From JACJWR01 sp964474045 (GTDB lineage: Bacteria; Actinomycetota; Actinomycetes; S36-B12; UBA10799): 64,000 nt of DNA. Under the pieces are notes generated by a model, which saw only the letters and a list, made by a program, of their open reading frames with translations, did not search any database and was not told the DNA's origin. The stretch covers positions 1 to 64,000 of the forward strand of contig CAYYRC010000003.1 in the NCBI GenBank assembly GCA_964474045.1, read 5' to 3'. Below are positions 34,517 to 41,540 of this stretch, piece after piece (the stretch's first letter is position 1; each line of letters begins with the position of its first letter). Both the position numbers and the translations under genes were made by a program.

Positions 34517-34522
34517 TGGCGA

Positions 34523-35017
34523 ATGTCGATCGAGGTCTTAGAGGGTTGGGGCGACTTCTTCGTTGCCGAAGTCGGGGCGACGGGGGCGCTGCTGGGCCTG
34601 TTGGTGGTGGCGATCACCATCAATCTGGACAAGATCCTGGAGTTCCCCTGGTTGCCCGGCCGGGCGGCCGAGACAATCGGCATCCTGCTCAACACTCTGA
34701 TCATCGGCGGCCTCGGATTGATCCCCTGGACCTCTGAGGTGGTGTACGGGTCGACGGTCTTGGTCGTCGCCGTGGCGGCATGGCTGATGATCCTCATCGC
34801 CCAGGTCCGCTCGCCCACCGTGCCGACCGAGGGGGTTCGGCAGAACGTGGGCGTCAGAATCGCCATGACCCAGGTCGCCACATTCCCCTTCGTGCTGGCT
34901 GGGATCTTCCTGCTGGCGGGTGGACCGGGCATGTACCTGATTGCCATCGGGACGCTGGCCTCGGCGGCGGTCGCCGTTGCGAACGCCTGGGTGCTGATGG
35001 TGGAGATTCGGCGCTAG
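34523..35017 (+). CDS. Small integral membrane protein, unknown
   Basis: I do not recognise this 164-residue protein. It shows four hydrophobic helices (about residues 18-37, 48-68, 73-92 and 115-160, the last region probably two helices) separated by short polar loops, with an acidic N-terminus (MSIEVLEGWGDFF). No catalytic motif stands out. The stop codon shares CTAG with the convergent PAS-GGDEF gene. Confidence 0.7.
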   Translation: MSIEVLEGWGDFFVAEVGATGALLGLLVVAITINLDKILEFPWLPGRAAETIGILLNTLIIGGLGLIPWTSEVVYGSTVLVVAVAAWLMILIAQVRSPTVPTEGVRQNVGVRIAMTQVATFPFVLAGIFLLAGGPGMYLIAIGTLASAAVAVANAWVLMVEIRR

Positions 35018-35931
35018 ACCTTCTCGGCCAGGGAGGGGGAGTGCACGTGGACCGTGTTCCGCCCGGCCGCCTTGGCTTGATACATCGCTATATCGGCCCG
35101 CGACACGCACTCGTCCACCGTCTCAGGGGGCGAGAACATGGCGATACCCACGCTCGCGGTGACGCCCACCTGCGAGCCGACGTCCAGCACGGCTGCACGG
35201 ACGCGCTGGGCCACCTCGTAGGCACCCGAGGGACTGGTCGCGGGCAGCACGATCAGAAACTCCTCACCCCCGATGCGGCCGACCGCGTCCCCGGCACCGA
35301 CGGCAGCTCGAATTGCCGAGGCCGCTTCGCAGAGCACCTCGTCACCGCGGGCGTGGCCGAAGCGGTCGTTGACCGTCTTGAAGTGATCCAGGTCCACGAG
35401 CAGAAACGCCAGTTCCTGTGCATACCTCATGGCCCCCGACCGGGCTTCGTCGGCAGCAGCGAAGACGCCGCGCCGATTGGCCAGCCCGGTCAGGTGGTCG
35501 GTGATCGACATGCCAGCCAATTGCGCGTTGAGCTGTTCCAGGCTGCGGGTGCGGGCCTCACGCACGGTCACATCGATGAACGTCACCGCGATCTCGACGA
35601 TGTGACCGTCGTCATCCAGGCGCGGAAGGGCATTCGCCTCGACCCATAGGTCCGCCCCGTCGGGACGACGCACGCTGAGCATCAGATGCAGGACGGGCTT
35701 GCCGGTGTTGAGCACCTGCATGACGGGAAAGCGCTCGAGCGCCATGGGCGTGAGGTCGCTCTCCAGAAACACCCAGTCGGGGTCAGTCGCGAGGCGCCCG
35801 TCGAGTTCCTGCAGGCCGAGGATTTCCCGGGCCCGATCGTTCGCCTCGAGGATGGCGGTGTCGGGGCCGTGGATGACCACCCCCGCGTCGAGAGCAGCGA
35901 GCACGGTCTCATAGCGACTGAGCATCGACAC
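35014..35931 (-). CDS. PAS-GGDEF diguanylate cyclase
   Basis: A 305-residue soluble signalling protein. A PAS domain (about residues 5-125, with VVIHGPDTAILEANDRAREILG and a C-terminal cap) precedes a GGDEF domain (about 140-300) with TDHLTGLANRRG, LLVDLDHFKTVNDRFGH and RIGGEEFLIVLP (GGEEF 221-225). All catalytic residues are present, so cyclic di-GMP synthesis is expected. The RxxD inhibition site reads GAGD, so feedback inhibition is probably missing. It lacks membrane segments, unlike the other GGDEF protein here. Confidence 0.93.
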   Translation of the reverse strand: MSMLSRYETVLAALDAGVVIHGPDTAILEANDRAREILGLQELDGRLATDPDWVFLESDLTPMALERFPVMQVLNTGKPVLHLMLSVRRPDGADLWVEANALPRLDDDGHIVEIAVTFIDVTVREARTRSLEQLNAQLAGMSITDHLTGLANRRGVFAAADEARSGAMRYAQELAFLLVDLDHFKTVNDRFGHARGDEVLCEAASAIRAAVGAGDAVGRIGGEEFLIVLPATSPSGAYEVAQRVRAAVLDVGSQVGVTASVGIAMFSPPETVDECVSRADIAMYQAKAAGRNTVHVHSPSLAEKV

Positions 35932-36035
35932 CCTCCTCCGCGACGCGGCTCAGTCTAGCCCGTGGCTCCGGACGAGGGCGGCGAAGAATAGTTCGACGCA
36001 CTCACCCAGCCGGGCTTGGCGCTGAACTCCGAAGT

Positions 36036-36103
36036 GCACACCTTTGTCATGCAAGATCGGCGAAAAAGGCCAAATCCGGGCGCCTTGTGTGACAAAAGTG
36101 TGC
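36036..36103. repeat. Imperfect inverted repeat upstream of the GGDEF gene
   Basis: Arms 36036-36054 and 36085-36103 share GCACAC(C/T)TTTGTCA..CAAG, 16 of 19 paired, around a 30-nt loop containing AAAAAGGCC. It fills the 210-base gap between the PAS-GGDEF gene and the tRNA cluster. It differs in sequence from the 64-bp palindromes and could be a terminator for the tRNA genes, which run toward it. Confidence 0.7.
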
Positions 36104-36141
36104 GTCGACCCACAACAGGCCTTTGACCTGCACATTCAGGG

Positions 36142-36214
36142 TGGGCGATACTGGAATCGAACCAGTGGCCTCTACCGTGTCAAGGTAGCGCTCTAGCCCC
36201 TGAGCTAATCGCCC
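36142..36214 (-). tRNA. tRNA-Val (anticodon GAC)
   Basis: 73-nt cloverleaf. The acceptor stem is GGGCGAT/ATCGCCC with discriminator A, the anticodon loop TTGACAC lies between CTACC and GGTAG, and the T-loop is TTCGATT. No CCA is encoded. It is the third of three co-directional tRNA genes. Confidence 0.96.
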
Positions 36215-36244
36215 GCTGCAGCGGAGTGGTGCTGCGGTACTGCG

Positions 36245-36315
36245 AGGTGGAGACGGGATTCGAACCCGTGTAGACGGCTTTGCAGGCCGTTGCCTCGCCT
36301 CTCGGCCACTCCACC
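36245..36315 (-). tRNA. tRNA-Cys (anticodon GCA)
   Basis: 71-nt cloverleaf. The acceptor stem GGTGGAG/CTCCACC is followed by the discriminator U typical of tRNA-Cys. The anticodon loop is CTGCAAA between ACGGC and GCCGT. No CCA is encoded. Confidence 0.96.
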
Positions 36316-36338
36316 TGATGAAGCCGGTTGGCCTCTCG

Positions 36339-36411
36339 AGCGGACGACGGGATTCGAACCCGCGACCCTCACCTTGGCAAGGTGATGCGCTACCAGCTGC
36401 GCTACGTCCGC
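36339..36411 (-). tRNA. tRNA-Gly (anticodon GCC)
   Basis: 73-nt cloverleaf with acceptor stem GCGGACG/CGTCCGC and discriminator U. The anticodon loop is TTGCCAA between TCACC and GGTGA. No CCA is encoded. This is the first gene of the Gly-Cys-Val tRNA cluster. Confidence 0.96.
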
Positions 36412-36513
36412 GTGCCACCGACAAACGTCCGGGGGCGACGCGAGAACCATACCCAATACGGCCCAGCCAGACATATTGGGGGTCGGGCGTGGCGTGGCGT
36501 CGCATGCAGCCGT

Positions 36514-36519
36514 CACTAT
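36514..36519 (+). promoter_or_regulatory. -10 box, pabB
   Basis: CACTAT ends 6 nt before the GTG at 36526 and argues against longer starts that would run through the tRNA-Gly gene. Confidence 0.45.
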
Positions 36520-36525
36520 GGTCCC

Positions 36526-37680
36526 GTGCCAGTGCACCCCACCGCCGCCGACGAGGCCGCCGCGTGGTTCGGCACGCCGTCTCACGGCACCCACAACGCA
36601 GCCCGCACAAGCGCGCCTGGCATGCTCGCCAGCGGCCTGAGCGATCGGACCGATGACCTCCGCGCGCTCGAGGGGTCGGGCCGCTGGGCCGTCTGCGTGG
36701 ACTTCGAGGGAGCGGTCACGCTGGCGCGCTTCGAGCACTGGCGCCCTTGCGACGCGTCCACCCTGTCCGGCTCCTGGCGAGGACCAGCGCCGCAGGCGTG
36801 GTCCAGCAGCGTGAGCGAAGGTGCCTACACGGAAGCTGTGGGGGACATCCGGGCTGCCATCGCACGCGGCGACGTCTACCAGGCCAACCTGTGCCGGGTG
36901 TTGTCCGCCGTGCTGCCCGACCCCAGCAGCTGCGACCCGCTGGCGCTGCTGCGCCAACTCCTGGCGGGCAACCCGGCCCCCTATGCCGGAGCGATGCGCC
37001 TGCCCGCCGTCGACTCCAAACCGCCGCTGGCCGTTGCCTGTGCCTCGCCGGAGCTCTTCCTGGCACGAGACGGCGAGGCAGTGCTCTCCCGGCCGATCAA
37101 GGGCACCGCCAAGACGTCCGGCGGCTTCTTGGACAAAGACGTCGCCGAGAACATCATGATCGTCGATCTGGTGCGCAACGACCTCTCGCGGGTAGCGCGC
37201 ACCGGCAGCGTTCACGTGCCGGAATTTCTGGCCGAGGAGGCGCACCCCGGACTCGTGCACCTGGTGTCAGGCGTGGCCTGCGACCTGGCCGAGGGTGCGG
37301 GGTGGCCCGAGCTGTTCGCGGCCACTTTCCCGCCCGGCAGCGTCACGGGCGCGCCCAAGTCATCGGCGCTGCGCATCATCGACGAGCTCGAGCCGGTGCC
37401 GCGTGGCCCGTACTGCGGCGCCTTCGGCTGGGTGGACGCCGATGCCGGACGGGCACAGCTGGCCGTGGCGATCCGGACCTTCTGGATCGAGCAGACGGCC
37501 CCTGTAGGCGACGCGGCCGACGCCCAGGTGCGGCCGGGGGCCGTGGTGCGATTCGGCACCGGCGCGGGGATCACCTGGGGCAGCGATGCCGCGTCCGAGT
37601 GGCGCGAGACCGAGCTGAAAGCTGCCACCCTGGTGGCGCTGGCCAGCACAGGCCTGCGGCCGGAGGGCACGCGATGCTGA
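36526..37680 (+). CDS. pabB: Aminodeoxychorismate synthase component I
   Basis: A 384-residue chorismate-binding enzyme for 4-aminobenzoate and folate synthesis. Conserved pieces are GDVYQANLCR, SPELFLAR, SRPIKGTAKTS, AENIMIVDLVRNDLSRVA, FPPGSVTGAPKSSA and YCGAFGWVD; together they form the active site. The next gene, pabC, encodes the partner lyase and overlaps it by seven bases. No glutaminase (pabA) is nearby, so that subunit is presumably elsewhere. The N-terminal region is short, as in other actinobacterial PabB proteins. Confidence 0.93.
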   Translation: MPVHPTAADEAAAWFGTPSHGTHNAARTSAPGMLASGLSDRTDDLRALEGSGRWAVCVDFEGAVTLARFEHWRPCDASTLSGSWRGPAPQAWSSSVSEGAYTEAVGDIRAAIARGDVYQANLCRVLSAVLPDPSSCDPLALLRQLLAGNPAPYAGAMRLPAVDSKPPLAVACASPELFLARDGEAVLSRPIKGTAKTSGGFLDKDVAENIMIVDLVRNDLSRVARTGSVHVPEFLAEEAHPGLVHLVSGVACDLAEGAGWPELFAATFPPGSVTGAPKSSALRIIDELEPVPRGPYCGAFGWVDADAGRAQLAVAIRTFWIEQTAPVGDAADAQVRPGAVVRFGTGAGITWGSDAASEWRETELKAATLVALASTGLRPEGTRC

Positions 37681-38546
37681 TCTGGTTTGAGTCGGCCGTC
37701 GATGGCGGCCAGCGGTTGAGTGGGGGCCTAATGCCCATCGATCAAGCCCGCGTGAGCGTGCTGGACCGAGGGCTGACCATCGGCGACGGCGTCTTCGAGA
37801 CCATCAAGGTCCACGACCGGACGCCGTTCGCGCTCACGCGGCACCTGGCGCGCCTGCGCGCCTCGGCCGGCGCCCTGGGGATCGCTGCTCCACCCGACGA
37901 GCACCTGCGCCAGAGCGTCAGCGCGGTCGTCGATGCGAACGCCGACGCCCTGTTGGGCGGCCTCGGCCGCATGCGTATGACCGTCACCCACGGCCCCGGC
38001 ACGCCGGCAGACCCCTACCTGGGCACCGACCTCCCGACCCTGGTCATCACGCTCGTTCCCCAGCAGCCGTGGGCACCCACCAGCAGGGTCGCGGTGTCGC
38101 GCTTCCGGCGAAACGAGTACTCCGCGCTCGCGGGTGTCAAGAGCACGTCGTACGCCGAGAACGCCATCGCCCTGCGCGAGGCCAAGGCTGAAGGCGCGGA
38201 CGAGGCGCTGCTGCTCAACACCGCCGGCGACGTCTGCGAGGGAACCGGCAGCAACATCGTGCTGGGTATCGACGGACAGCTGGTGACGCCGGAACTGGCG
38301 TCGGGTTGCCTGCCGGGGATTACGAGGCAGCTGGCGATCCTGGCCTGCGGCGTCGTGGAGGCACAGCTCCCTGCGGCAGCGCTGGACGCGGCGACCGAGG
38401 CGTTCCTGACCTCCAGCACGCGCGACCTGCACCCGGTGGAGCGGTTGGGCAGCCGGGAGTTCGAGCCCGCGCCGGGACCCATGACGGCGCTGGCGCAGGC
38501 CGCTTGGCGGCTGCAGTTCGAGGGGCAGGGCATCAGCGACCCGTGA
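37674..38546 (+). CDS. pabC: Aminodeoxychorismate lyase (class IV aminotransferase fold)
   Basis: A 290-residue PLP enzyme expected to release pyruvate from 4-amino-4-deoxychorismate, yielding 4-aminobenzoate. Features are RGLTIGDGVFETIKV at the N-terminus, the PLP Lys in GVKSTSYAENAIALREAK, DEALLLNTAGDVCEGTGSNI, and LASGCLPGITRQ. D-alanine or branched-chain aminotransferases share this fold, but overlap with pabB makes the lyase role the best fit. Confidence 0.9.
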   Translation: MLIWFESAVDGGQRLSGGLMPIDQARVSVLDRGLTIGDGVFETIKVHDRTPFALTRHLARLRASAGALGIAAPPDEHLRQSVSAVVDANADALLGGLGRMRMTVTHGPGTPADPYLGTDLPTLVITLVPQQPWAPTSRVAVSRFRRNEYSALAGVKSTSYAENAIALREAKAEGADEALLLNTAGDVCEGTGSNIVLGIDGQLVTPELASGCLPGITRQLAILACGVVEAQLPAAALDAATEAFLTSSTRDLHPVERLGSREFEPAPGPMTALAQAAWRLQFEGQGISDP

Positions 38547-38580
38547 GGCGTTGCCGCTGACCACCGCACATACGCACCAC

Positions 38581-38636
38581 CGGCGGCCAGTCCGGCCAGA
38601 CCGGCCGGTCGGGCCAGTCCGGCTAAACCGGCCAGA
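38581..38636. repeat. GC-rich palindromic repeat block between convergent genes
   Basis: It contains a perfect 12-bp palindrome GACCGGCCGGTC (38599-38610) extended to an 11-bp imperfect stem, and two direct copies of GGCCAGTCCGG (38585-38595, 38612-38622). It lies between the ends of pabC and the hydroxy-acid oxidase gene and runs into the latter's last codons. A bidirectional terminator is possible, although there is no T-tract. Confidence 0.6.
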
Positions 38637-39723
38637 GAATGTCAGGGGTGATGTCGGCCAACGTCTGCGTTCCCAGCAGCGCCATGGCCATCTCCAGCTC
38701 GGTGCGCAGGATCTCGAGCACCTGCTGGGCACCGGCCGCACCTCCGACGGCCAGGCCCCAGATGACCGGGCGCCCCACGAGCACCGCGTCGGCGCCGAGC
38801 GCCAGCGCCTTGGCCACGTCGGTGCCCCGTCGGATCCCCCCGTCCACGAGCACCGGCACGCGTCCGTCGACGGCGGCGACCACACCGGGCAGCGCGACGG
38901 CTGTGGCGGGCACGGTGTCCAGGTTGCGGGCGCCGTGGTTGGACACGATCACACCGGCCGCCCCGCACTCCACTGCCCGCAGCGCGTCGTCGCCGCGCAG
39001 ATGCCCCTTGGTCAGCACGGGCACCCCCGCAGTGCCGACCAGCCACTCCAGGTCGTCCCAGGTGATGTCGGGTGCGAGCAGCGGGTTGTAGACGCGGCGG
39101 TGCGGTGGAGCGGGATCGGCAGCCATGGGCGCGGAGGCCAGGATCGGATAGCTGGCGCCGTCGATGCGTCCGAGCTGGTTGCGCTTGTCGCGGTCGCGCG
39201 CGCCGAGGGTGGGGGTGTCGACGGTCAGGACCAGTGCCCCCGCACCTGCGGCCACCGCGTCGGCGACCAGGTCGGCCGTGAATCCGCGATCGCGCTGGAT
39301 ATACAGCTGGAACCACCAGGGAGCACCCTCCCGAGCCGCAGCCGCCCCGACCTCGTCCAGCGCGGTGGAGCCCAGCGAGCTCTGCACGAAGAGTGCCTCG
39401 GCGGCAGCTGCCGCCGCGAGCGTGGCGAACTCTCCGTCAGCTGCGTAGTTGCGGTGCTGTGCGGTCGGCGCCACCAGGATGGGGTGGGCCAGGTCAGTCC
39501 CCAGGATCGACGTTCTGGTGTCGATCGCTGACACGTCGCGCAGGACCCGAGGCGCCAGCAGCTGCCGGGACCAGGCGGCCACGTTGTCGCGCAGCGTGTG
39601 CTCCTCGCCCGCCCCGCCCCAGACGTAGTCACGCACGCCGTCGGGGAGCAGCTCCGAAGCGGGCCGCTCGAAGAGCGGCACCGATACGAGATCTTGCAGG
39701 CGTGCGACGGGGGACTGGTTCAC
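38623..39723 (-). CDS. FMN-dependent alpha-hydroxy-acid oxidase/dehydrogenase
   Basis: A 366-residue TIM-barrel flavoenzyme of the L-lactate dehydrogenase / lactate oxidase / glycolate oxidase family. The FMN and substrate residues appear in PILVAPTAQHR, WWFQLYIQRDR, VLTVDTPTLGARDRDKRN, PVLTKGHLRGDDA (FMN Lys), VSNHGARNLD (catalytic His) and VLVDGGIRRGTDVAKALALGADAVLVGRP. The usual HGGRQLD reads HGARNLD. A GTG start is chosen because similarity begins there and a -10 box precedes it. It is divergent from, and only ten bases away from, the next gene. Confidence 0.91.
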   Translation of the reverse strand: MNQSPVARLQDLVSVPLFERPASELLPDGVRDYVWGGAGEEHTLRDNVAAWSRQLLAPRVLRDVSAIDTRTSILGTDLAHPILVAPTAQHRNYAADGEFATLAAAAAAEALFVQSSLGSTALDEVGAAAAREGAPWWFQLYIQRDRGFTADLVADAVAAGAGALVLTVDTPTLGARDRDKRNQLGRIDGASYPILASAPMAADPAPPHRRVYNPLLAPDITWDDLEWLVGTAGVPVLTKGHLRGDDALRAVECGAAGVIVSNHGARNLDTVPATAVALPGVVAAVDGRVPVLVDGGIRRGTDVAKALALGADAVLVGRPVIWGLAVGGAAGAQQVLEILRTELEMAMALLGTQTLADITPDILWPV

Positions 39724-39726
39724 AAT
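39721..39726 (+). promoter_or_regulatory. -10 box, membrane-protein gene at 39734
   Basis: CACAAT ends 7 nt before the GTG at 39734 and contains the start codon (39721-39723) of the divergent oxidase gene. Confidence 0.55.
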
Positions 39727-39730
39727 CGGC

Positions 39731-39736
39731 AGTGTG
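39731..39736 (-). promoter_or_regulatory. -10 box, alpha-hydroxy-acid oxidase gene
   Basis: CACACT on the minus strand ends 7 nt before the GTG at 39723 and covers the start codon (39734-39736) of the divergent gene. Confidence 0.5.
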
Positions 39737-40642
39737 GCAGCAGCGGACCCCGACCTCGACTCCGGCAGCTCCGCCGACGCCGGCAGCTCCGCCGACGCCG
39801 ACCGCGACGTCCCGCGCTGGCTGGTGCCGGCGCTGCTGGTGGTGGCGGCCGTCGAGATTCCCTGGGCCATCTACCTCGTCGTCTCGCAGGCGGACGAGGC
39901 CAAGGCCGGCTACCTGAAGTGGGCCGCGGCCGGGTTGGCCCTGGGCGCCTGGGCCACCGGCGGAGCGGCCGCCGCGGGCATCGTCCGGAGGCGGCGGTGG
40001 GCCGCCGTGCCGGCGGTGATGAGCGTCACCCTTTGGCTGGGCGCCGGGGTCAACGGCCTGATCGCCGCCCCGATCGGAAACGCCCGCACCTTCCCGGCGC
40101 TGAGCATCCCCATAGCCCTGGCGCTCCCAGCGGCGGTGGCGTCGGCCACGGTGGCGCTCGGCCTGCTCGTCGGCCATGGGTCAGGTTCCTGGCGGGACGG
40201 TCGGGCACGGACGCTTGCGGCCGTCGCGCTACTGGTCTTCCCAGCGCTGCTCACGTTCATCGCGCTCACGGCACCGCACATGCCCAACCGCGCCCGCGTC
40301 CCCAATGGCGCCGTCAGCTGGGACGTGCTCGATGCCGTGGAGATCGCCGCGCTGCTGGCGCTCGCCCTCGCGCTGTGGCGTCGCGCCGCCCGGACGGCGC
40401 TCATCGCCGGATCAGCCGGCCTCATGCTCTTCATCGGCGACGCCTTCTTCAACGTCGTGCTCACCCGCGGGGAAGCCTTCGACGAGTCGCTCCTGTTCCT
40501 CTTCGTCGGCGAGTTGCCAACCTCGATCCTGTGCCTGCTGGGCATCAGGTCAGCGCTGCGGATGCTCGAGCATGGTGAGCGCAGGGTCGCGCCTGCGGGG
40601 AAGACCCATGTCCACCCCGACCCAAAAGGCCACATTGCGTAA
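39734..40642 (+). CDS. Multi-spanning membrane protein, unknown
   Basis: I do not recognise this 302-residue protein. After an acidic, Ser/Ala/Asp-rich N-terminus with a duplicated GSSADA unit, about eight hydrophobic helices follow (first at about 30-50, last at about 250-268). The loops hold few conserved-looking residues. The C-terminus is basic, with histidines (THVHPDPKGHIA). It may be transcribed as a leaderless mRNA. Confidence 0.65.
   Translation: MAAADPDLDSGSSADAGSSADADRDVPRWLVPALLVVAAVEIPWAIYLVVSQADEAKAGYLKWAAAGLALGAWATGGAAAAGIVRRRRWAAVPAVMSVTLWLGAGVNGLIAAPIGNARTFPALSIPIALALPAAVASATVALGLLVGHGSGSWRDGRARTLAAVALLVFPALLTFIALTAPHMPNRARVPNGAVSWDVLDAVEIAALLALALALWRRAARTALIAGSAGLMLFIGDAFFNVVLTRGEAFDESLLFLFVGELPTSILCLLGIRSALRMLEHGERRVAPAGKTHVHPDPKGHIA
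39764..39799 (+). repeat. 18-bp perfect tandem duplication
   Basis: GGCAGCTCCGCCGACGCC occurs twice in a row inside the N-terminal coding region of the membrane protein, giving GSSADA twice. It is in frame and looks like a recent duplication. Confidence 0.9.
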
Positions 40643-40652
40643 CCATCTGCCC

Positions 40653-40658
40653 TAGTGT
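40653..40658 (+). promoter_or_regulatory. -10 box, DUF5993-like gene
   Basis: TAGTGT ends 7 nt before the ATG at 40666. Confidence 0.5.
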
Positions 40659-40665
40659 CACGCGC

Positions 40666-40824
40666 ATGGACATCATCATCCTGGTGCTGCTCTTCGTGGT
40701 GGCACTGCTGATCCTCAAGGGCGCCAAGCGCGGCCTCATTATCGGTCTGTGGTTGCTGGCTCTCGTGCTGACGCTGGCGCTGTTCCGCTACCACGTCACC
40801 TCGACGCTGGATCTGAGCTTCTGA
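40666..40824 (+). CDS. DUF5993-like mini membrane protein
   Basis: A 52-residue protein, below the size usually called. It starts MDIIILVLLFVVALLILKGAKRG and has a second helix LIIGLWLLALVLTLALF, so two transmembrane segments with a basic loop. Small DUF5993 proteins of this shape are found next to DsbB genes, as here: its stop overlaps the DsbB ATG (TGATG). It has its own -10 box. It could be a subunit or stabiliser of the thiol-oxidising membrane complex; that role is inference. Confidence 0.72.
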   Translation: MDIIILVLLFVVALLILKGAKRGLIIGLWLLALVLTLALFRYHVTSTLDLSF

Positions 40825-41519
40825 TGGCCGCGGCGAACGACACCACCAAGACCACCGCCGACGGCGGCGAGGGCGCGGCCGCAACTGCCGGCGCGGGCGA
40901 GGCCACGTTCCCCGCGGACCACCCGAGTCCGCTGTTCGGGAAGATCATGTTCTGGGGTCTCATCGTGTGGGTCCTGGGCTACTGCGGGGTGCTGCTGGGC
41001 GCGTTCAGCGTGCAGTTCCTCGAGGGCGAGTTCCCCTGCCCGCTGTGCATGGTGCAGCGCTACGCCATGATCCTGTCGTCGCTGGCGGCGCTGTGGATGA
41101 TCATGCAGGCACGGCGTGGACAGCTGACGCCGCTGCGCTACGCACAGGGGCTGGGCATGGCCATCGTCGCCGCCATCCTGGGCTCGTGGGAGTCCACGAG
41201 GCAGATCCTGCTCCACATCAAGCCGGGCGACCCCGGCTACGGCGGCGCCGTCCTGGGCATGCACCTGTACACCTGGGCGCTCATCACCTTCGTGATCGTG
41301 ATCCTCTACTGCGGCGTCGCGCTGATCCTGGCGCCGGCCGCGGTCCCGATCGCGCCGAAGCACGGCATCGGCTCGATTCTCACGATGGTGGTGGTGTGGC
41401 TGTTCATCGCCGTCGTTGCCGCTAACGTGGTGGCCATCATCTTCTTGGAGGGATTCGCCTGGGTGCTGCCCGACGACCCCACCAGCTACAACCTGATCGA
41501 CCAGCTCACCGGCAAGTAG
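40824..41519 (+). CDS. DsbB-like disulfide oxidoreductase
   Basis: A 231-residue membrane protein with a 35-residue polar N-terminus and about five hydrophobic helices. The redox motif is CPLC (Cys72, Cys75) in EFPCPLCMVQRYAMI, followed by the quinone-region Arg, as in DsbB/BdbC. The second periplasmic cysteine pair of DsbB is missing: the loop IKPGDPGYGGAVLGM has none, and the only other cysteines (54 and 163) lie in helices. It may therefore work with a partner, possibly the co-encoded DUF5993-like protein. Confidence 0.85.
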   Translation: MAAANDTTKTTADGGEGAAATAGAGEATFPADHPSPLFGKIMFWGLIVWVLGYCGVLLGAFSVQFLEGEFPCPLCMVQRYAMILSSLAALWMIMQARRGQLTPLRYAQGLGMAIVAAILGSWESTRQILLHIKPGDPGYGGAVLGMHLYTWALITFVIVILYCGVALILAPAAVPIAPKHGIGSILTMVVVWLFIAVVAANVVAIIFLEGFAWVLPDDPTSYNLIDQLTGK

Positions 41520-41540
41520 CCGCCGACCCGCAGGAGACCC

